A stretch of DNA of 36,257 nucleotides from JAGLWP01 sp964444095 (GCA_964444095.1 CAYUEW010000003.1:1-36257), one strand, 5' to 3'; shown: positions 6,926-15,601, counted from the stretch's first letter. Numbers and translations are program-made. Notes: generated by a model from the letters alone, not told the origin.

Positions 6926-7945
6926 ATGACAAATTTCAAAGGTTTTAAAGAAAAAATTATAGCTGGCACACTTGGTGCGAGCCTTCTTTTTAATGTTGCT
7001 ATGGGTTTCCAAAACACCCCCTTAAACGCAGAAAATAAAAATTTAACTCAAACAAACAGGGGGCTTTCCATGGATAATCATGGATTAGAAATATTTCTAA
7101 CAAACATGACTACTCAAAGAGATAATCTTCAAAAAATAAACAAAGAAGCGATACAAGTGGCTAACAATAAGCTTACTACTATGGAAAAAAGATTACCTGG
7201 AATTGGGGGGATGTTAACTTCTGCAAAATTACTTTTAGATAGAACTTTGAGATTTAATGATGCACCTGAAAACACAGATGAAGCAACAGAGATAATAAAA
7301 GAAGCACAACTTTATCCAGGAAATTTAGATGAATTACAATTTAAGTACATGTGTGATGCACATGGTATACAAAATTATGAATTCACCCGCCCTTTCTTCA
7401 AAGTACCTTTTGAAGATGATGCAATTGTTTATGTTTCTTCAGATAAAGGACCAAGAAAAAATATAGCGATTAATAAACGTACAGGGATTGAAAAATATCT
7501 TGGAGTGAGTATGCATGAAGGTGATGATATTGGTAGTAAAAATAAAAAAATCGTGGCAAAGTATGAGTTTGAAGTTGTTTTGTATGGAGATTTTCATAAA
7601 TTACCAGAAGGAGACCATAACAGAGATTTATATGGTGGAACAGGAAGAACAGCAATTTTAAGAAGACATGTAGTTTATGATGGAAAAGATTATGGTTATT
7701 ATCGCGAATTATTTGGACATCTCGCAGAAGATAGCAATATTATATACAAACCAGGAGACATAATTCATGCTGGAGAAACAATTGGCATCATGGGAAATAC
7801 AGGATTATTATCTATGGGAGAACATTTGCATTGGGCAATTTATTATGAAGATAAAGAGAACTTTAACCTTGTAGACATCTTCGCCAATAAAACATATGGA
7901 ATTGAAGGTATGCCGGAAAATGCTTTGTATTTTTTTGAAGATTAA
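6926..7945 (+). CDS. M23-like (lysostaphin-type) metallopeptidase, membrane-anchored
   Basis: 339 residues from ATG 6926; a TTG four codons upstream is a less likely start. TTTTAAA around 6898-6904 lies 24-26 bp before the ATG, and GAGGA lies just before it. An N-terminal hydrophobic segment (IIAGTLGASLLFNVAMGF) probably acts as a signal anchor, followed by a coiled-coil-like region (about 40-90). The C-terminal half has the M23 zinc motifs: SMHEGDD (HxxxD type), FGHL, and EHLHWAIYY (the HxH motif). KPGDIIHAGETIGIMGNTG is the usual M23 beta-sheet context. M23 enzymes cut peptidoglycan peptides, which archaea lack, so the substrate may be an S-layer protein or the wall of another microbe. The last base directly abuts the convergent glycosyltransferase gene. 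Confidence 0.8.
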   Translation: MTNFKGFKEKIIAGTLGASLLFNVAMGFQNTPLNAENKNLTQTNRGLSMDNHGLEIFLTNMTTQRDNLQKINKEAIQVANNKLTTMEKRLPGIGGMLTSAKLLLDRTLRFNDAPENTDEATEIIKEAQLYPGNLDELQFKYMCDAHGIQNYEFTRPFFKVPFEDDAIVYVSSDKGPRKNIAINKRTGIEKYLGVSMHEGDDIGSKNKKIVAKYEFEVVLYGDFHKLPEGDHNRDLYGGTGRTAILRRHVVYDGKDYGYYRELFGHLAEDSNIIYKPGDIIHAGETIGIMGNTGLLSMGEHLHWAIYYEDKENFNLVDIFANKTYGIEGMPENALYFFED

Positions 7946-8935
7946 TCAAATTCTTTCAATTAAAGAAATCCATTTAGACTTAAAGGTTTCCAAACTATGA
8001 TTCTCATTAAAGTACTCTAAAGCTTGTTTTGAAAAATCTTCTCTATTTTGGATAATTGTATTATATTTTTCTAGAAATTCACCAAGGTATTTTGAATTAT
8101 TCAAATCTACAACAAATTCAGGTATTTCTTTTTTTATGTCTGGTCCATATCCTACCATAGTAGTTAAAACAGGACAACCACAAGCCATGGCTTCAAGGGT
8201 TATCAAACTCCCCCCCTCAAATCTGGTAGGTTGTAATAAAACTTGTGCTTGATTATATTCTTTAGCCAATTCTTTATTTTTAATAAAAAATTTGTTTTCA
8301 ACATTATTAGAATCAATTTCTACATCGCTAAATAATCTTAATCTAATTCCCAACCCCGCCAATTTTTCAAGAATATCAAAACCTTTTTCATAATAATTAT
8401 TTTTTCCTCTTGCAGTATAAATAGCATGATTAGAAGGAGATATCTCCTTTGGACAAAAAATATTTGAATCAGCAGTATTATTAATTACTTCATTCACTTT
8501 TATTCCAGAATTTTCTAAGCCTTCTATTGCAAAATTAGAAACAGTAACCACATATTTTCCTTCTGCAGAATCTCTTTGTATTTTTGCTCTTTCAAATCTA
8601 AGATTAGTTATTTCTGGTGAAACTAGTCCTTGTGTAGAAAGAGCATAACCATAATAATTTCCATGAAAAACATTAATTGCATGAGGATGTTTCACTGCAT
8701 AACCCATCTCCCCATTACAAATAACCAAGTCATAATTTTCTTTTTTGTTAATTTTATTAAATTGCTCCCCTACTTCTAATTCTAAATTTTCAATTTTTTT
8801 CTGAGGAAGAGATTCTGCACTAATAATAGAAACTGTGTGATTTTTTTCTTCAAAAGTTTCAGATAAATCTCTAATAAAAATAGGGATTCCTGTATTTTTA
8901 TTAGTAAAAAAATTAGTAACTATTGCTATTTTCAT
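7946..8935 (-). CDS. GT4-family (GT-B fold) glycosyltransferase
   Basis: 329 residues. The N-terminus MKIAIVTNFFTNKNTGIPIF is the first Rossmann strand with its Gly loop. Near residues 240-256 stands FEGGSLITLEAMACGCPVL, the E-x7-E donor-binding motif of GT4 enzymes. No membrane segment is obvious, so it probably acts at the cytoplasmic face and transfers a sugar from a nucleotide donor. It overlaps the upstream GT2 gene by 4 nt (ATGA), so the two form an operon, probably for lipid-linked or surface glycans. The acceptor is unknown. Its stop codon abuts the stop of the convergent peptidase gene with no intervening base. Confidence 0.85.
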   Translation of the reverse strand: MKIAIVTNFFTNKNTGIPIFIRDLSETFEEKNHTVSIISAESLPQKKIENLELEVGEQFNKINKKENYDLVICNGEMGYAVKHPHAINVFHGNYYGYALSTQGLVSPEITNLRFERAKIQRDSAEGKYVVTVSNFAIEGLENSGIKVNEVINNTADSNIFCPKEISPSNHAIYTARGKNNYYEKGFDILEKLAGLGIRLRLFSDVEIDSNNVENKFFIKNKELAKEYNQAQVLLQPTRFEGGSLITLEAMACGCPVLTTMVGYGPDIKKEIPEFVVDLNNSKYLGEFLEKYNTIIQNREDFSKQALEYFNENHSLETFKSKWISLIERI

Positions 8936-10098
8936 ATTAAAAATTCACCTTGAATCCTTTCTCTCACTTCTTTTCCCATCAAGGCTTTTTCTTCTAATAA
9001 ACTTATTCCAACTTTTACAGCATCCTTAAAAATTGCTATTCTTTCTTTTATTTCGGGTAGAAAGTGACCTTCAACAACACTAGTATATTTACTTCTAAGA
9101 TTTTTTATTCCTATGTCAGAATTATAATAAGAAAAAAGCGTAATCATTTCGCTTAAAACATGTGCATGAAGATATTCTTCTTTTGGAACCCTACAACCCG
9201 TATTAAGTCGTTCTACAGAACTTTCTTCTAAAATTCTATTAAATGAAATTCCATCTATCTTAAAATTATAAGGAATTCTATTAAAATCTGAATCCCCATA
9301 TCTACAATGAAAAACCCTAAATTCTCTTTCTAATGAGGGGAGATAGAAAATCCCATATCCTTCCGCCCCAAGTCTCATTAAAAATTGTGCTTCTTCTGTG
9401 TGTGCATTTTTCCAAGATAAATCTTGAAAACCCCCCACTTCCAGCAAATTTTCTTTTTCACATAAAAAAACTGCATGGGTAAATTCTACTGGGAGAGGTT
9501 GTAAAATTTTTTTATCTATATCTAAGTATTTTTCTTCTAATTTATCAAAATATTCGGTAGGAAATTTAGAATTGCAAGCATACATAATTCCTGTATCTTT
9601 TCCTACCCTTCCAATCTCTAATTCTGGAAATAATTCAGATTCTAAAGAATTTCCACTAACTGGCAAACTCATTGAACCAACCTTCACTCCTTGATTTTTT
9701 AATGAATCATAAGCAAATTCTAATTCAGGTAGAACATTTTCACTGATAATTACACAATCATCATCCATAAACCAAATTTTATCATATTTTGCTTCCATCA
9801 CTCCCCTATTTCTTGATTTTGGGAGGCCCAAATTTTTTTCATGCTTTACATATCTTACATCGAGAGGTAATCTTTTTCCAATTTCTTTAATTACATATTC
9901 TGTATGATCTGTAGAACCATCATCTACAAAAACTATTTCTCCCACATTTTTTTGTGCAGATAAAGAAACAGCAGCCCACCAAGGAGGATTAAATCTTATA
10001 TCATTTTTTCTTTGACATCTATTATATGTAGGAATAATTGCACTAATTGTCTCTTGTCCAGTTCTTTTTTTTAAATAATTAGGATTTTTGAGTTGCAT
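8932..10098 (-). CDS. GT2-family (GT-A fold) glycosyltransferase
   Basis: 388 residues. The GT-A core is clear: TISAIIPTYNRC (about 17-28), EIVFVDDGSTDHTEYVI (about 54-70), GLPKSRNRGVMEAKYDKIWF and the metal-binding MDDDC (about 111-115). A long region follows (120-290), with HTEEAQFLMRLGAEGYGIFY as the C-terminal part of the catalytic domain, then an alpha-helical tail (about 300-388). It is cytosolic, and no membrane helix is evident. It is the first gene of a two-gene operon with the GT4 gene, and the T/A-rich stretch upstream (10112-10127) probably contains its promoter. The donor and acceptor cannot be read from the sequence. Confidence 0.85.
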   Translation of the reverse strand: MQLKNPNYLKKRTGQETISAIIPTYNRCQRKNDIRFNPPWWAAVSLSAQKNVGEIVFVDDGSTDHTEYVIKEIGKRLPLDVRYVKHEKNLGLPKSRNRGVMEAKYDKIWFMDDDCVIISENVLPELEFAYDSLKNQGVKVGSMSLPVSGNSLESELFPELEIGRVGKDTGIMYACNSKFPTEYFDKLEEKYLDIDKKILQPLPVEFTHAVFLCEKENLLEVGGFQDLSWKNAHTEEAQFLMRLGAEGYGIFYLPSLEREFRVFHCRYGDSDFNRIPYNFKIDGISFNRILEESSVERLNTGCRVPKEEYLHAHVLSEMITLFSYYNSDIGIKNLRSKYTSVVEGHFLPEIKERIAIFKDAVKVGISLLEEKALMGKEVRERIQGEFLI

Positions 10099-10266
10099 TT
10101 TTTATGGTGTTATTTTTTATTTATTTCGTATATTTTTCCATTTTTATTGAAAAATTTTATTTTCGACATTCAAAAATTACTTCAATATATAAACATTTCG
10201 TAACCACTCATAAATTAAAAGGCATATTTATAAGAAAGATTCTTTTATTGCAAAAACAACCCTATT

Positions 10267-11619
10267 CTATAACCTCTTCACCATATACTCATTCTCAAGA
10301 ATATAACCTAATTTTTTATAATATTCTCTAACCCCTACCCCAGAAATAACATCTATCTTCCCCCTCTTTTCTTTTTTCACAATCTTTTCTGCTTCAGACA
10401 TCAACCATTTTCCAAATCCACTATGTTGAACAGCCCCTTCCTTCCCTAAATTAACTGCTTTTCCATAAACATGCAATTCTCGAACAATCGCTTTCTTTCC
10501 AAAAATTCTTAACCTCAATAACCCAAAGAGGATATTATCTTTATTCACAATTTCTAAAAAATATTCTTTTCCCCCAGAAGCCTTGTATTTTGTAATCTTT
10601 AATTTTAAATCTGAATTAAGATTTTCTTTATTTGCAAATCCCACTTCTCTAAACCGAATCTCATTTAACTTAACTTTTTTAGCCCTTAACTCTTGTTCAA
10701 TATCTTTCCTCAAATCGATTTTTGTTGTTCCAGCAACGAGATATTCTGGGGGAATCTCCCGCATAACCCTCATCACTCGGCAATATCGAGGAATAATTTT
10801 CAACATTTGAACAAGAATATCCTTTGTCTCTTTTTCTGTGTAAGGTTTATACTCGCCTTTCCAATAAATCTTTTCCAATTCAGCACCTTCAAGAACTTGA
10901 CAAGGATAAAGTTTAAGTTGATCTGGTTTAAATCGCTCATCTGAAAAAAGTTTCTTAAAAAGTTTCATATCTTTTTTGAAATTACTCCCAGGCAATCCAG
11001 GCATTATATGATATCCTATCTTAAATCCCGCATTCTTCAAAGCACGAGTCGCTTCTACAACTGTTTTAACAGTGTGCCCTCTTTTAACTTTTTCATAAAT
11101 CTTATCATCAATAATCTGCACTCCCAATTCCACTCGTGTACATCCAAATTCCAACAACCTATCAATATACTCAACACAAACATCTGGTCTTGTTTCAATG
11201 CACAAAGCAGTACATCTATGTTTCACCTTTTCATTCAACTTCTTCGCAGTCGCTAAATCTTTCGAGTTTTTCCCATTCAAACCATCATAACATCTCTTAA
11301 TAAATTCATATTGAAAACTCTTAGGATATTCTAAAAAAGTCCCTCCCATAATTATCAATTCAATTTTCTCTGTTGGATGATTCATAGATTTAAACGCTTT
11401 CAATCTTCCCTTAACCTGTTCAAACGCACTATAATCAACTTGTGCTGCTCTTAAAACAACGGGGGATTTGGGAGTATAACTTTGAGGAACATTCAAAGAA
11501 GGACAATACAAACAATTTCCATGTTCACAGGGCCGTGGAGGAAGCATTACTGCTAAAGGCGTAACTCCCGAAATTGTTCTTGTCGGCTTTCTCAATTCAT
11601 TTTTTGCTGGTTTTAACAT
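10267..11619 (-). CDS. elp3: Elp3-like tRNA U34 carboxymethyltransferase (radical SAM + GNAT)
   Basis: About 450 residues. The radical-SAM cluster motif is CEHGNCLYCP near the N-terminus (three Cys), followed by IELIIMGGTFLEYP, CIETRPDVC and RVELGVQIIDDKIYEKVKRG, which are Elp3 hallmarks. The C-terminal GNAT lobe has HSGFGKWLMSEAEKIV and GVREYYKKLGY. Archaeal Elp3 makes cm5U34 in tRNAs from acetyl-CoA and SAM. The usual N-terminal tRNA-binding segment ahead of the Cys motif is missing or very short here (Cys start near residue 30). I chose ATG 11619 rather than 11628 because the TATA box at 11641-11650 lies 26 bp from it. A Trm9-like methyltransferase is encoded about 0.7 kb away across the divergent promoter. 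Confidence 0.9.
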   Translation of the reverse strand: MLKPAKNELRKPTRTISGVTPLAVMLPPRPCEHGNCLYCPSLNVPQSYTPKSPVVLRAAQVDYSAFEQVKGRLKAFKSMNHPTEKIELIIMGGTFLEYPKSFQYEFIKRCYDGLNGKNSKDLATAKKLNEKVKHRCTALCIETRPDVCVEYIDRLLEFGCTRVELGVQIIDDKIYEKVKRGHTVKTVVEATRALKNAGFKIGYHIMPGLPGSNFKKDMKLFKKLFSDERFKPDQLKLYPCQVLEGAELEKIYWKGEYKPYTEKETKDILVQMLKIIPRYCRVMRVMREIPPEYLVAGTTKIDLRKDIEQELRAKKVKLNEIRFREVGFANKENLNSDLKLKITKYKASGGKEYFLEIVNKDNILFGLLRLRIFGKKAIVRELHVYGKAVNLGKEGAVQHSGFGKWLMSEAEKIVKKEKRGKIDVISGVGVREYYKKLGYILENEYMVKRL

Positions 11620-11640
11620 GGAGTTCAAGATGTAAAAATC

Positions 11641-11650
11641 TTTTTAAATT
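11641..11650. promoter_or_regulatory. Shared bidirectional TATA box (elp3 / glycosyltransferase)
   Basis: TTTTTAAATT lies between two divergent ATGs (11619 and 11674), about 26 bp from one and 28 bp from the other. The box is nearly symmetrical and could serve both genes. Confidence 0.5.
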
Positions 11651-11673
11651 GTTTCCATTTCGTAAATTCACAA

Positions 11674-12426
11674 ATGATAAGCATAATCATTCCCACAAAA
11701 AATGAAGAAAAGTATCTTCCAAAATTACTTAATTCTATAAAAATACAGGGCATTGAAAATTTAGAGATTATTGTGGCAGATGCAAATTCAACAGATAAAA
11801 CAAGAGAGATTGCTAAAAAGTATGGCTGTAAAGTTGTTAGTGGGGGGCTTCCTGCAATAGGAAGGAATAACGGGGCAAAACATAGCAAAGGAGAATTGTT
11901 AATATTTATTGATGCAGATATTATCCTCCCAAAGAAATTTTTGAAAAATGCCTTGAAGGAATTTAATAAAAAAAGATTAGATATAGCAGGAACATTACAA
12001 AAACCATTAAAAAATCCAAAAAGATTAAAAAATGTAAAATATAATCTTATATATGAATCTTCTAATAATTTTATGAGATTTACACAGAAAAGTAAAAATC
12101 CTTTTATGCAAGTTTGCATGCTTATAAAAAAAGATGTTCATGAAAGAACAGGGGGATTTAATGAAGAACTAATCTTTGGAGAAGATAGTGAATATGCAAA
12201 AAGAGCGAGCAAAAAAGGCAATTTCGGTATATTGGATTGTGATAAAATATTTATTTCACCGAGGAGATTTGAAAGAGAAGGTTTAAGAGTTATCTTAAAA
12301 AATGTTTATTTCATAGGAAAAAGATTTTTAGGATATGAAATAACAAACAAAAGCAAAATAAAATATTTTACAACTAATGGAATCACAAAAAAAAGTTTGG
12401 AACAACATCGCACAGGAATGGTATGA
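11674..12426 (+). CDS. GT2-family glycosyltransferase
   Basis: 250 residues. The GT-A fold is plain: MISIIIPTKNEEKYLPKLL, then EIIVADANSTDKTREIAKKY, PAIGRNNGAKHSKGELLIF, the DxD-type IDADIILP (about residues 90-97), and GEDSEYAKRASKKGNFGI as the acceptor-side motif. The family includes dolichol-phosphate and surface-glycan transferases. The final 50 nt overlap the start of the Trm9-like gene in another frame, and the frame shift coincides with an A8 run at 12383-12390, so either a long natural overlap or an indel is possible. The C-terminus ITKKSLEQHRTGMV shows no conserved motif. TATA and start spacing suggest a leaderless mRNA from the shared box. Confidence 0.85.
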   Translation: MISIIIPTKNEEKYLPKLLNSIKIQGIENLEIIVADANSTDKTREIAKKYGCKVVSGGLPAIGRNNGAKHSKGELLIFIDADIILPKKFLKNALKEFNKKRLDIAGTLQKPLKNPKRLKNVKYNLIYESSNNFMRFTQKSKNPFMQVCMLIKKDVHERTGGFNEELIFGEDSEYAKRASKKGNFGILDCDKIFISPRRFEREGLRVILKNVYFIGKRFLGYEITNKSKIKYFTTNGITKKSLEQHRTGMV

Positions 12427-12991
12427 ATTCAAAAATAGACCCTCCATAAACCATTTGGAATTCATGATAAAACAAAAAGGGAAATTATTGGATTTAGGCT
12501 GTGGAGCTGGAAGAAATTTCGCAAAAATAGATGCAGAAATTTACGCTGTTGATTTTTCTGAAGAAATGATAAAATATGCAAAAAAGAAAGCAGAAGAATT
12601 ACAAATAAAAAAAATCAAATTCTTTGTCGCAAAAGCAGATAAATTGCCCTTTGAAAATGAATTTTTTGATTCTATTCTTTGTATCTCTGCTTTACATTGC
12701 ATTCCCACAGATAAAGAACGAAAGCAATCATTGAATGAAATTTTCCGAGTTTTGAAAAAAGGAGGAGAAGCCAAAATTTCTGTCTGGAATAAAGATTCTA
12801 CGAGATTCAAAAAGAAAAAGAAAAAAGATTTTGTCGCATGGAGAGATAAAGGAAAGAGAATTTATTATTTTTACACCCCAGATGAAATAAAAAACGACGT
12901 GAAAAAAATCGGCTTTAAAATTATCTTTGAAAAATTCTCAAGCAAAGAACCAAACATAACTTTAATTTTACAAAAACCTATTTCTTCTTAG
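12377..12991 (+). CDS. Trm9/ALKBH8-like SAM-dependent tRNA methyltransferase
   Basis: 204 residues, class I methyltransferase. KVWNNIAQEWYEFKNRP at the N-terminus matches the Trm9-type start (VYNEIA...R.KPW). The SAM motif is LLDLGCGAGRNF (about 36-47), followed by the acidic YAVDFSEEMI, FDSILCISALHCIP and LKKGGEAKISVW. The C-terminal FVAWRDKGKRIYYFYTPDEI corresponds to the FVPW...YRYYHLY segment of Trm9, a good family marker. Trm9 methylates cm5U34 to mcm5U34 downstream of Elp3, which is encoded nearby; that pairing supports the assignment but remains inference. The ATG lies inside the upstream glycosyltransferase gene, and the 3' end overlaps the convergent gene by 14 nt. Confidence 0.75.
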   Translation: MESQKKVWNNIAQEWYEFKNRPSINHLEFMIKQKGKLLDLGCGAGRNFAKIDAEIYAVDFSEEMIKYAKKKAEELQIKKIKFFVAKADKLPFENEFFDSILCISALHCIPTDKERKQSLNEIFRVLKKGGEAKISVWNKDSTRFKKKKKKDFVAWRDKGKRIYYFYTPDEIKNDVKKIGFKIIFEKFSSKEPNITLILQKPISS

Positions 12992-13475
12992 AAACCTTAA
13001 CAATATCCAGAAGAGACTTCTTCTCAAATTCTGTTATCTCCATCTTTTCTAAATCAAGATTAACTTTAATCATGCCCAACATAGAAATAAAAACCGTGCC
13101 GACAAGAAAATCTTTTCCTTTAATATTTTGCAAAGAAAAAAGCATTTTTTGTATTTTATTCTTTATTCCTCGTTCTTCCATTTTCTTCTCAATCATCTTC
13201 TCAACTTCATGAAAATCAAAGTCCAAGTCAAACGACAATTTTTCTGGAAGCCCACCAAAATTCTCAATTGGAACAAACTGCATATTTTCTAATTGAATAC
13301 TCTCAATCTTATTCTCCTTTGGAAGATAATAATCAAAATGTTGTTTATTTTCTACTTTTTCAGATTTATCAAAAATAAAAAAACCCGAACAAAAAAATGC
13401 ATCTGGGTGTTTTTTCATAAAATTTTTGAAAACCCCAGAATTCTGTAATTTCTCCACATAAAATTGAAAGTTCAT
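12978..13475 (-). CDS. Conserved-looking hypothetical protein
   Basis: 165 residues from ATG 13475. A longer in-frame start at 13526 would overlap thrS, whereas the chosen ATG follows the thrS stop by one base and has AAGGTG just before it, so translation is probably coupled. The sequence has no signal peptide or membrane helix. Features include an aromatic-rich N-terminus (MNFQFYVEKLQNSGVFKNF), DAFFCSGFFIF, a charged acidic/lysine centre (HEVEKMIEKKMEERGIKNKI) and a hydrophobic stretch FLVGTVFISMLGMIKVNLDL near the C-terminus that could be a buried strand pair. I do not recognise the family. Its place after thrS may hint at translation, but that is weak. Confidence 0.65.
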   Translation of the reverse strand: MNFQFYVEKLQNSGVFKNFMKKHPDAFFCSGFFIFDKSEKVENKQHFDYYLPKENKIESIQLENMQFVPIENFGGLPEKLSFDLDFDFHEVEKMIEKKMEERGIKNKIQKMLFSLQNIKGKDFLVGTVFISMLGMIKVNLDLEKMEITEFEKKSLLDIVKVSKKK

Positions 13476-13476
13476 T

Positions 13477-15171
13477 TTACACCTTCCCTTCGATCTCTTC
13501 CTTAACACACTCAACAAAATCTTCAACTTTCATAGATTCTATTTTCTTATTTCCTCTAATTCTAACAGCCAACCTTTTATCTTTCTCTTCTTTTTCTCCC
13601 ACAACAAGAATATACGGAACTCTCATAATCTCAGCATCTTTAACTTTGGATTGGACAGTCCTTTGAGTAAAATCAGCATCAATTCTTAAATTAGGAATTG
13701 CTTCTCCTAACTTTTGAATAACTTCCTGAGCATATTTTTCATTCCTATCTGTAAAACTCAAAACTCTCACTTGAATCGGAGCTAACCACATCGGCAATCT
13801 ACCATTTGTATGTTCAATTAAAATTCCAATAAATCTCTCTAAACTTCCAAAGAGAACTCTATGCAACATTACTGGGCGTTTCTTTTTGTTATCTTTATCT
13901 GTATATTCTAATTCAAATCTCTCGGGCATTGCAAAATCAAGTTGAATTGTTGCACATTGCCATTCTCTTCCAAGAGAATCTTTAAGATGAAAATCAATCT
14001 TCGGCCCATAAAACGCACCATCCCCCTTATTAATTTTATATTTTACTTTTCTTTTTTCTAAAGCTTTCTTCAAAGAACCTTCTGCCTTATCCCATATCTT
14101 ATCACTTCCAATTCTCTTCTCTGGACGCGTAGATAATTCCATTCGATAATCAAAACCAAATTTAGAATAAACAAAATCAATTAAATCCATTATCTTAAAA
14201 ATTTCTTCTTCTAACTGTTTCTCTGTACAAAAAATATGCGCATCATCTTGAGTAAACTGTATCACCCTAAATAATCCTGCTAACACCCCAGAAAGCTCAC
14301 ACCGATGCACTACGCCTAACTCTCCAACTCTCAAAGGCAGCTCTTTATAACTTTTCGGACGATTTTTAAAAACCAACATCCCCCCAGGACAATTCATTGG
14401 CTTAACAAGAAAATCTCTCTTCTCATACGTTGTTACAAAATTATTTCCTTTATACTTATCCCAGTGTCCAGAAATTTGCCATAATTTTTTATCCATAATC
14501 TGCGGAGTTGAAATTTCTTCATATCCTGCTTTCCTATGAATCTCTCTCCAAAAATCAATAAGTGCATTCTTAATTATCAAACCGTTATTATGCCAAAACA
14601 CCATTCCTGGCGCAATCTCTGAAAAAGAAAACAAATCCATTTGTTGCCCAACAATTCTATGATCATTCGCTTTAAGTTTAGAACTATCTAACTTTGTCTT
14701 CGAAACTTCCCTCAATAACTTCTTTTCATCATAAGTTTCTTCATCTCCTTCAACATTTATCTCTCGACTCAATTCAGAAAGCGGATGTCCTTTAACTTTT
14801 AATTCAAATTCTTTATAATATCCAAAGGGTGCACGCGTCACACTAAAATTCTTACTTAAAACTTTCTCTGCTTCATCTAATACTTTAACTGCCAAATCAG
14901 GTGAAGCCAAATTACTAGAAAGATGAGCATAAGGATAAAGAACAATATTTTTAGCTTTGACTTGCCCCGCAATGTCTGTTACATTTTCTACTAATTTTTT
15001 AACAATCTCTGCAACATTATTATCTCCTTTCTCAACAGCTGTCAAAATGACTAAACTTTCCTTGACATTCCCTCCTTTTTTCTCTTCTTCAGAGAGTTCA
15101 CTTATTTTCTTCAAAGCTTTCTTCAGAGGTTTAAATTTAATATAATCTACATGCAAAGCCAAAAATTTCAT
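13477..15171 (-). CDS. thrS: Threonyl-tRNA synthetase, archaeal type
   Basis: 564 residues. It opens with the archaeal editing domain (MKFLALHVDYIKFKPLKK, about 1-140, D-aminoacyl-tRNA deacylase fold), which removes Ser from mischarged tRNA. The class II core has motif 1 around 210-240, MNCPGGMLVF (zinc Cys), GLFRVIQFTQDDAHIF (motif 2, His) and VLFGSLERFIGILIEH (motif 3). The anticodon-binding domain follows (about 460-564; LPMWLAPIQVRVLSF, IMRVPYILVVGEKE). The length is slightly below the usual for archaeal ThrRS. A TATA box at 15191-15200 is 25 bp before the ATG. A downstream hypothetical gene is coupled. A tRNA-Thr(GGU) gene lies elsewhere in the window. Confidence 0.97.
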   Translation of the reverse strand: MKFLALHVDYIKFKPLKKALKKISELSEEEKKGGNVKESLVILTAVEKGDNNVAEIVKKLVENVTDIAGQVKAKNIVLYPYAHLSSNLASPDLAVKVLDEAEKVLSKNFSVTRAPFGYYKEFELKVKGHPLSELSREINVEGDEETYDEKKLLREVSKTKLDSSKLKANDHRIVGQQMDLFSFSEIAPGMVFWHNNGLIIKNALIDFWREIHRKAGYEEISTPQIMDKKLWQISGHWDKYKGNNFVTTYEKRDFLVKPMNCPGGMLVFKNRPKSYKELPLRVGELGVVHRCELSGVLAGLFRVIQFTQDDAHIFCTEKQLEEEIFKIMDLIDFVYSKFGFDYRMELSTRPEKRIGSDKIWDKAEGSLKKALEKRKVKYKINKGDGAFYGPKIDFHLKDSLGREWQCATIQLDFAMPERFELEYTDKDNKKKRPVMLHRVLFGSLERFIGILIEHTNGRLPMWLAPIQVRVLSFTDRNEKYAQEVIQKLGEAIPNLRIDADFTQRTVQSKVKDAEIMRVPYILVVGEKEEKDKRLAVRIRGNKKIESMKVEDFVECVKEEIEGKV

Positions 15172-15190
15172 ACAATTTCCAAGAAGAAGA

Positions 15191-15200
15191 TATTTTTAAA
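15191..15200 (-). promoter_or_regulatory. TATA box of thrS
   Basis: TTTAAAAATA on the minus strand is centred about 25 bp before the thrS ATG, predicting a leaderless transcript. Confidence 0.5.
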
Positions 15201-15247
15201 AGTTGGGATAAATAAAGTTATTACTCAAAGAAGGTAACAAACGAAAG

Positions 15248-15255
15248 ATTTAAAA
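15248..15255 (+). promoter_or_regulatory. TATA box of the small membrane protein gene
   Basis: ATTTAAAA is centred 26-27 bp before the ATG at 15278. Confidence 0.5.
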
Positions 15256-15277
15256 GGTAAAATGAAGAAAAGGTATC

Positions 15278-15601
15278 ATGACAAAACAAATAAGAAATTT
15301 ATTCACAAAATTTGGAATGGCTGTGGGAGCAATCGCACTTGGAACAATCGTTTATGGTAATGCTATATCAAAATATGAGAACAAAGAAAATCTTACTTAC
15401 CAAGGATATAGGTATGATGAAGGTCAAACAATTTTAGTTTTTGATCCAAAACCAATCACAGAAAGAGAAAACAGTCCTGAATTCTCCGCAGAAGGAAATT
15501 TAAAAAAATTGGAATTGGAAAGTGGAGAGAATTATGATTTATTCGTTAAATCTAATTGGTTTAATACAAGAATCGTAGATGCAACACCTTCTAAAGAATA
15601 A
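15278..15601 (+). CDS. Small single-pass membrane or secreted hypothetical protein
   Basis: 107 residues with a basic N-terminus (MTKQIRNLFTKFGM) and one hydrophobic segment (AVGAIALGTIVYG, about 15-27), followed by a polar domain of about 75 residues. This looks like a signal anchor with the rest outside. No cysteine or recognisable motif is present. It has its own TATA box 26 bp upstream and is transcribed away from thrS. I do not recognise the family. Confidence 0.6.
   Translation: MTKQIRNLFTKFGMAVGAIALGTIVYGNAISKYENKENLTYQGYRYDEGQTILVFDPKPITERENSPEFSAEGNLKKLELESGENYDLFVKSNWFNTRIVDATPSKE

Noticed and set aside
10104..10331. 75-codon plus-strand frame in the AT-rich stretch between the GT2 gene and elp3
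   Set aside because: Composition is Phe/Tyr/Ile/Lys only, it has no start signals, and it overlaps the 3' end of elp3. The 168-bp spacer (10099-10266) holds only promoter-like AT-rich sequence.
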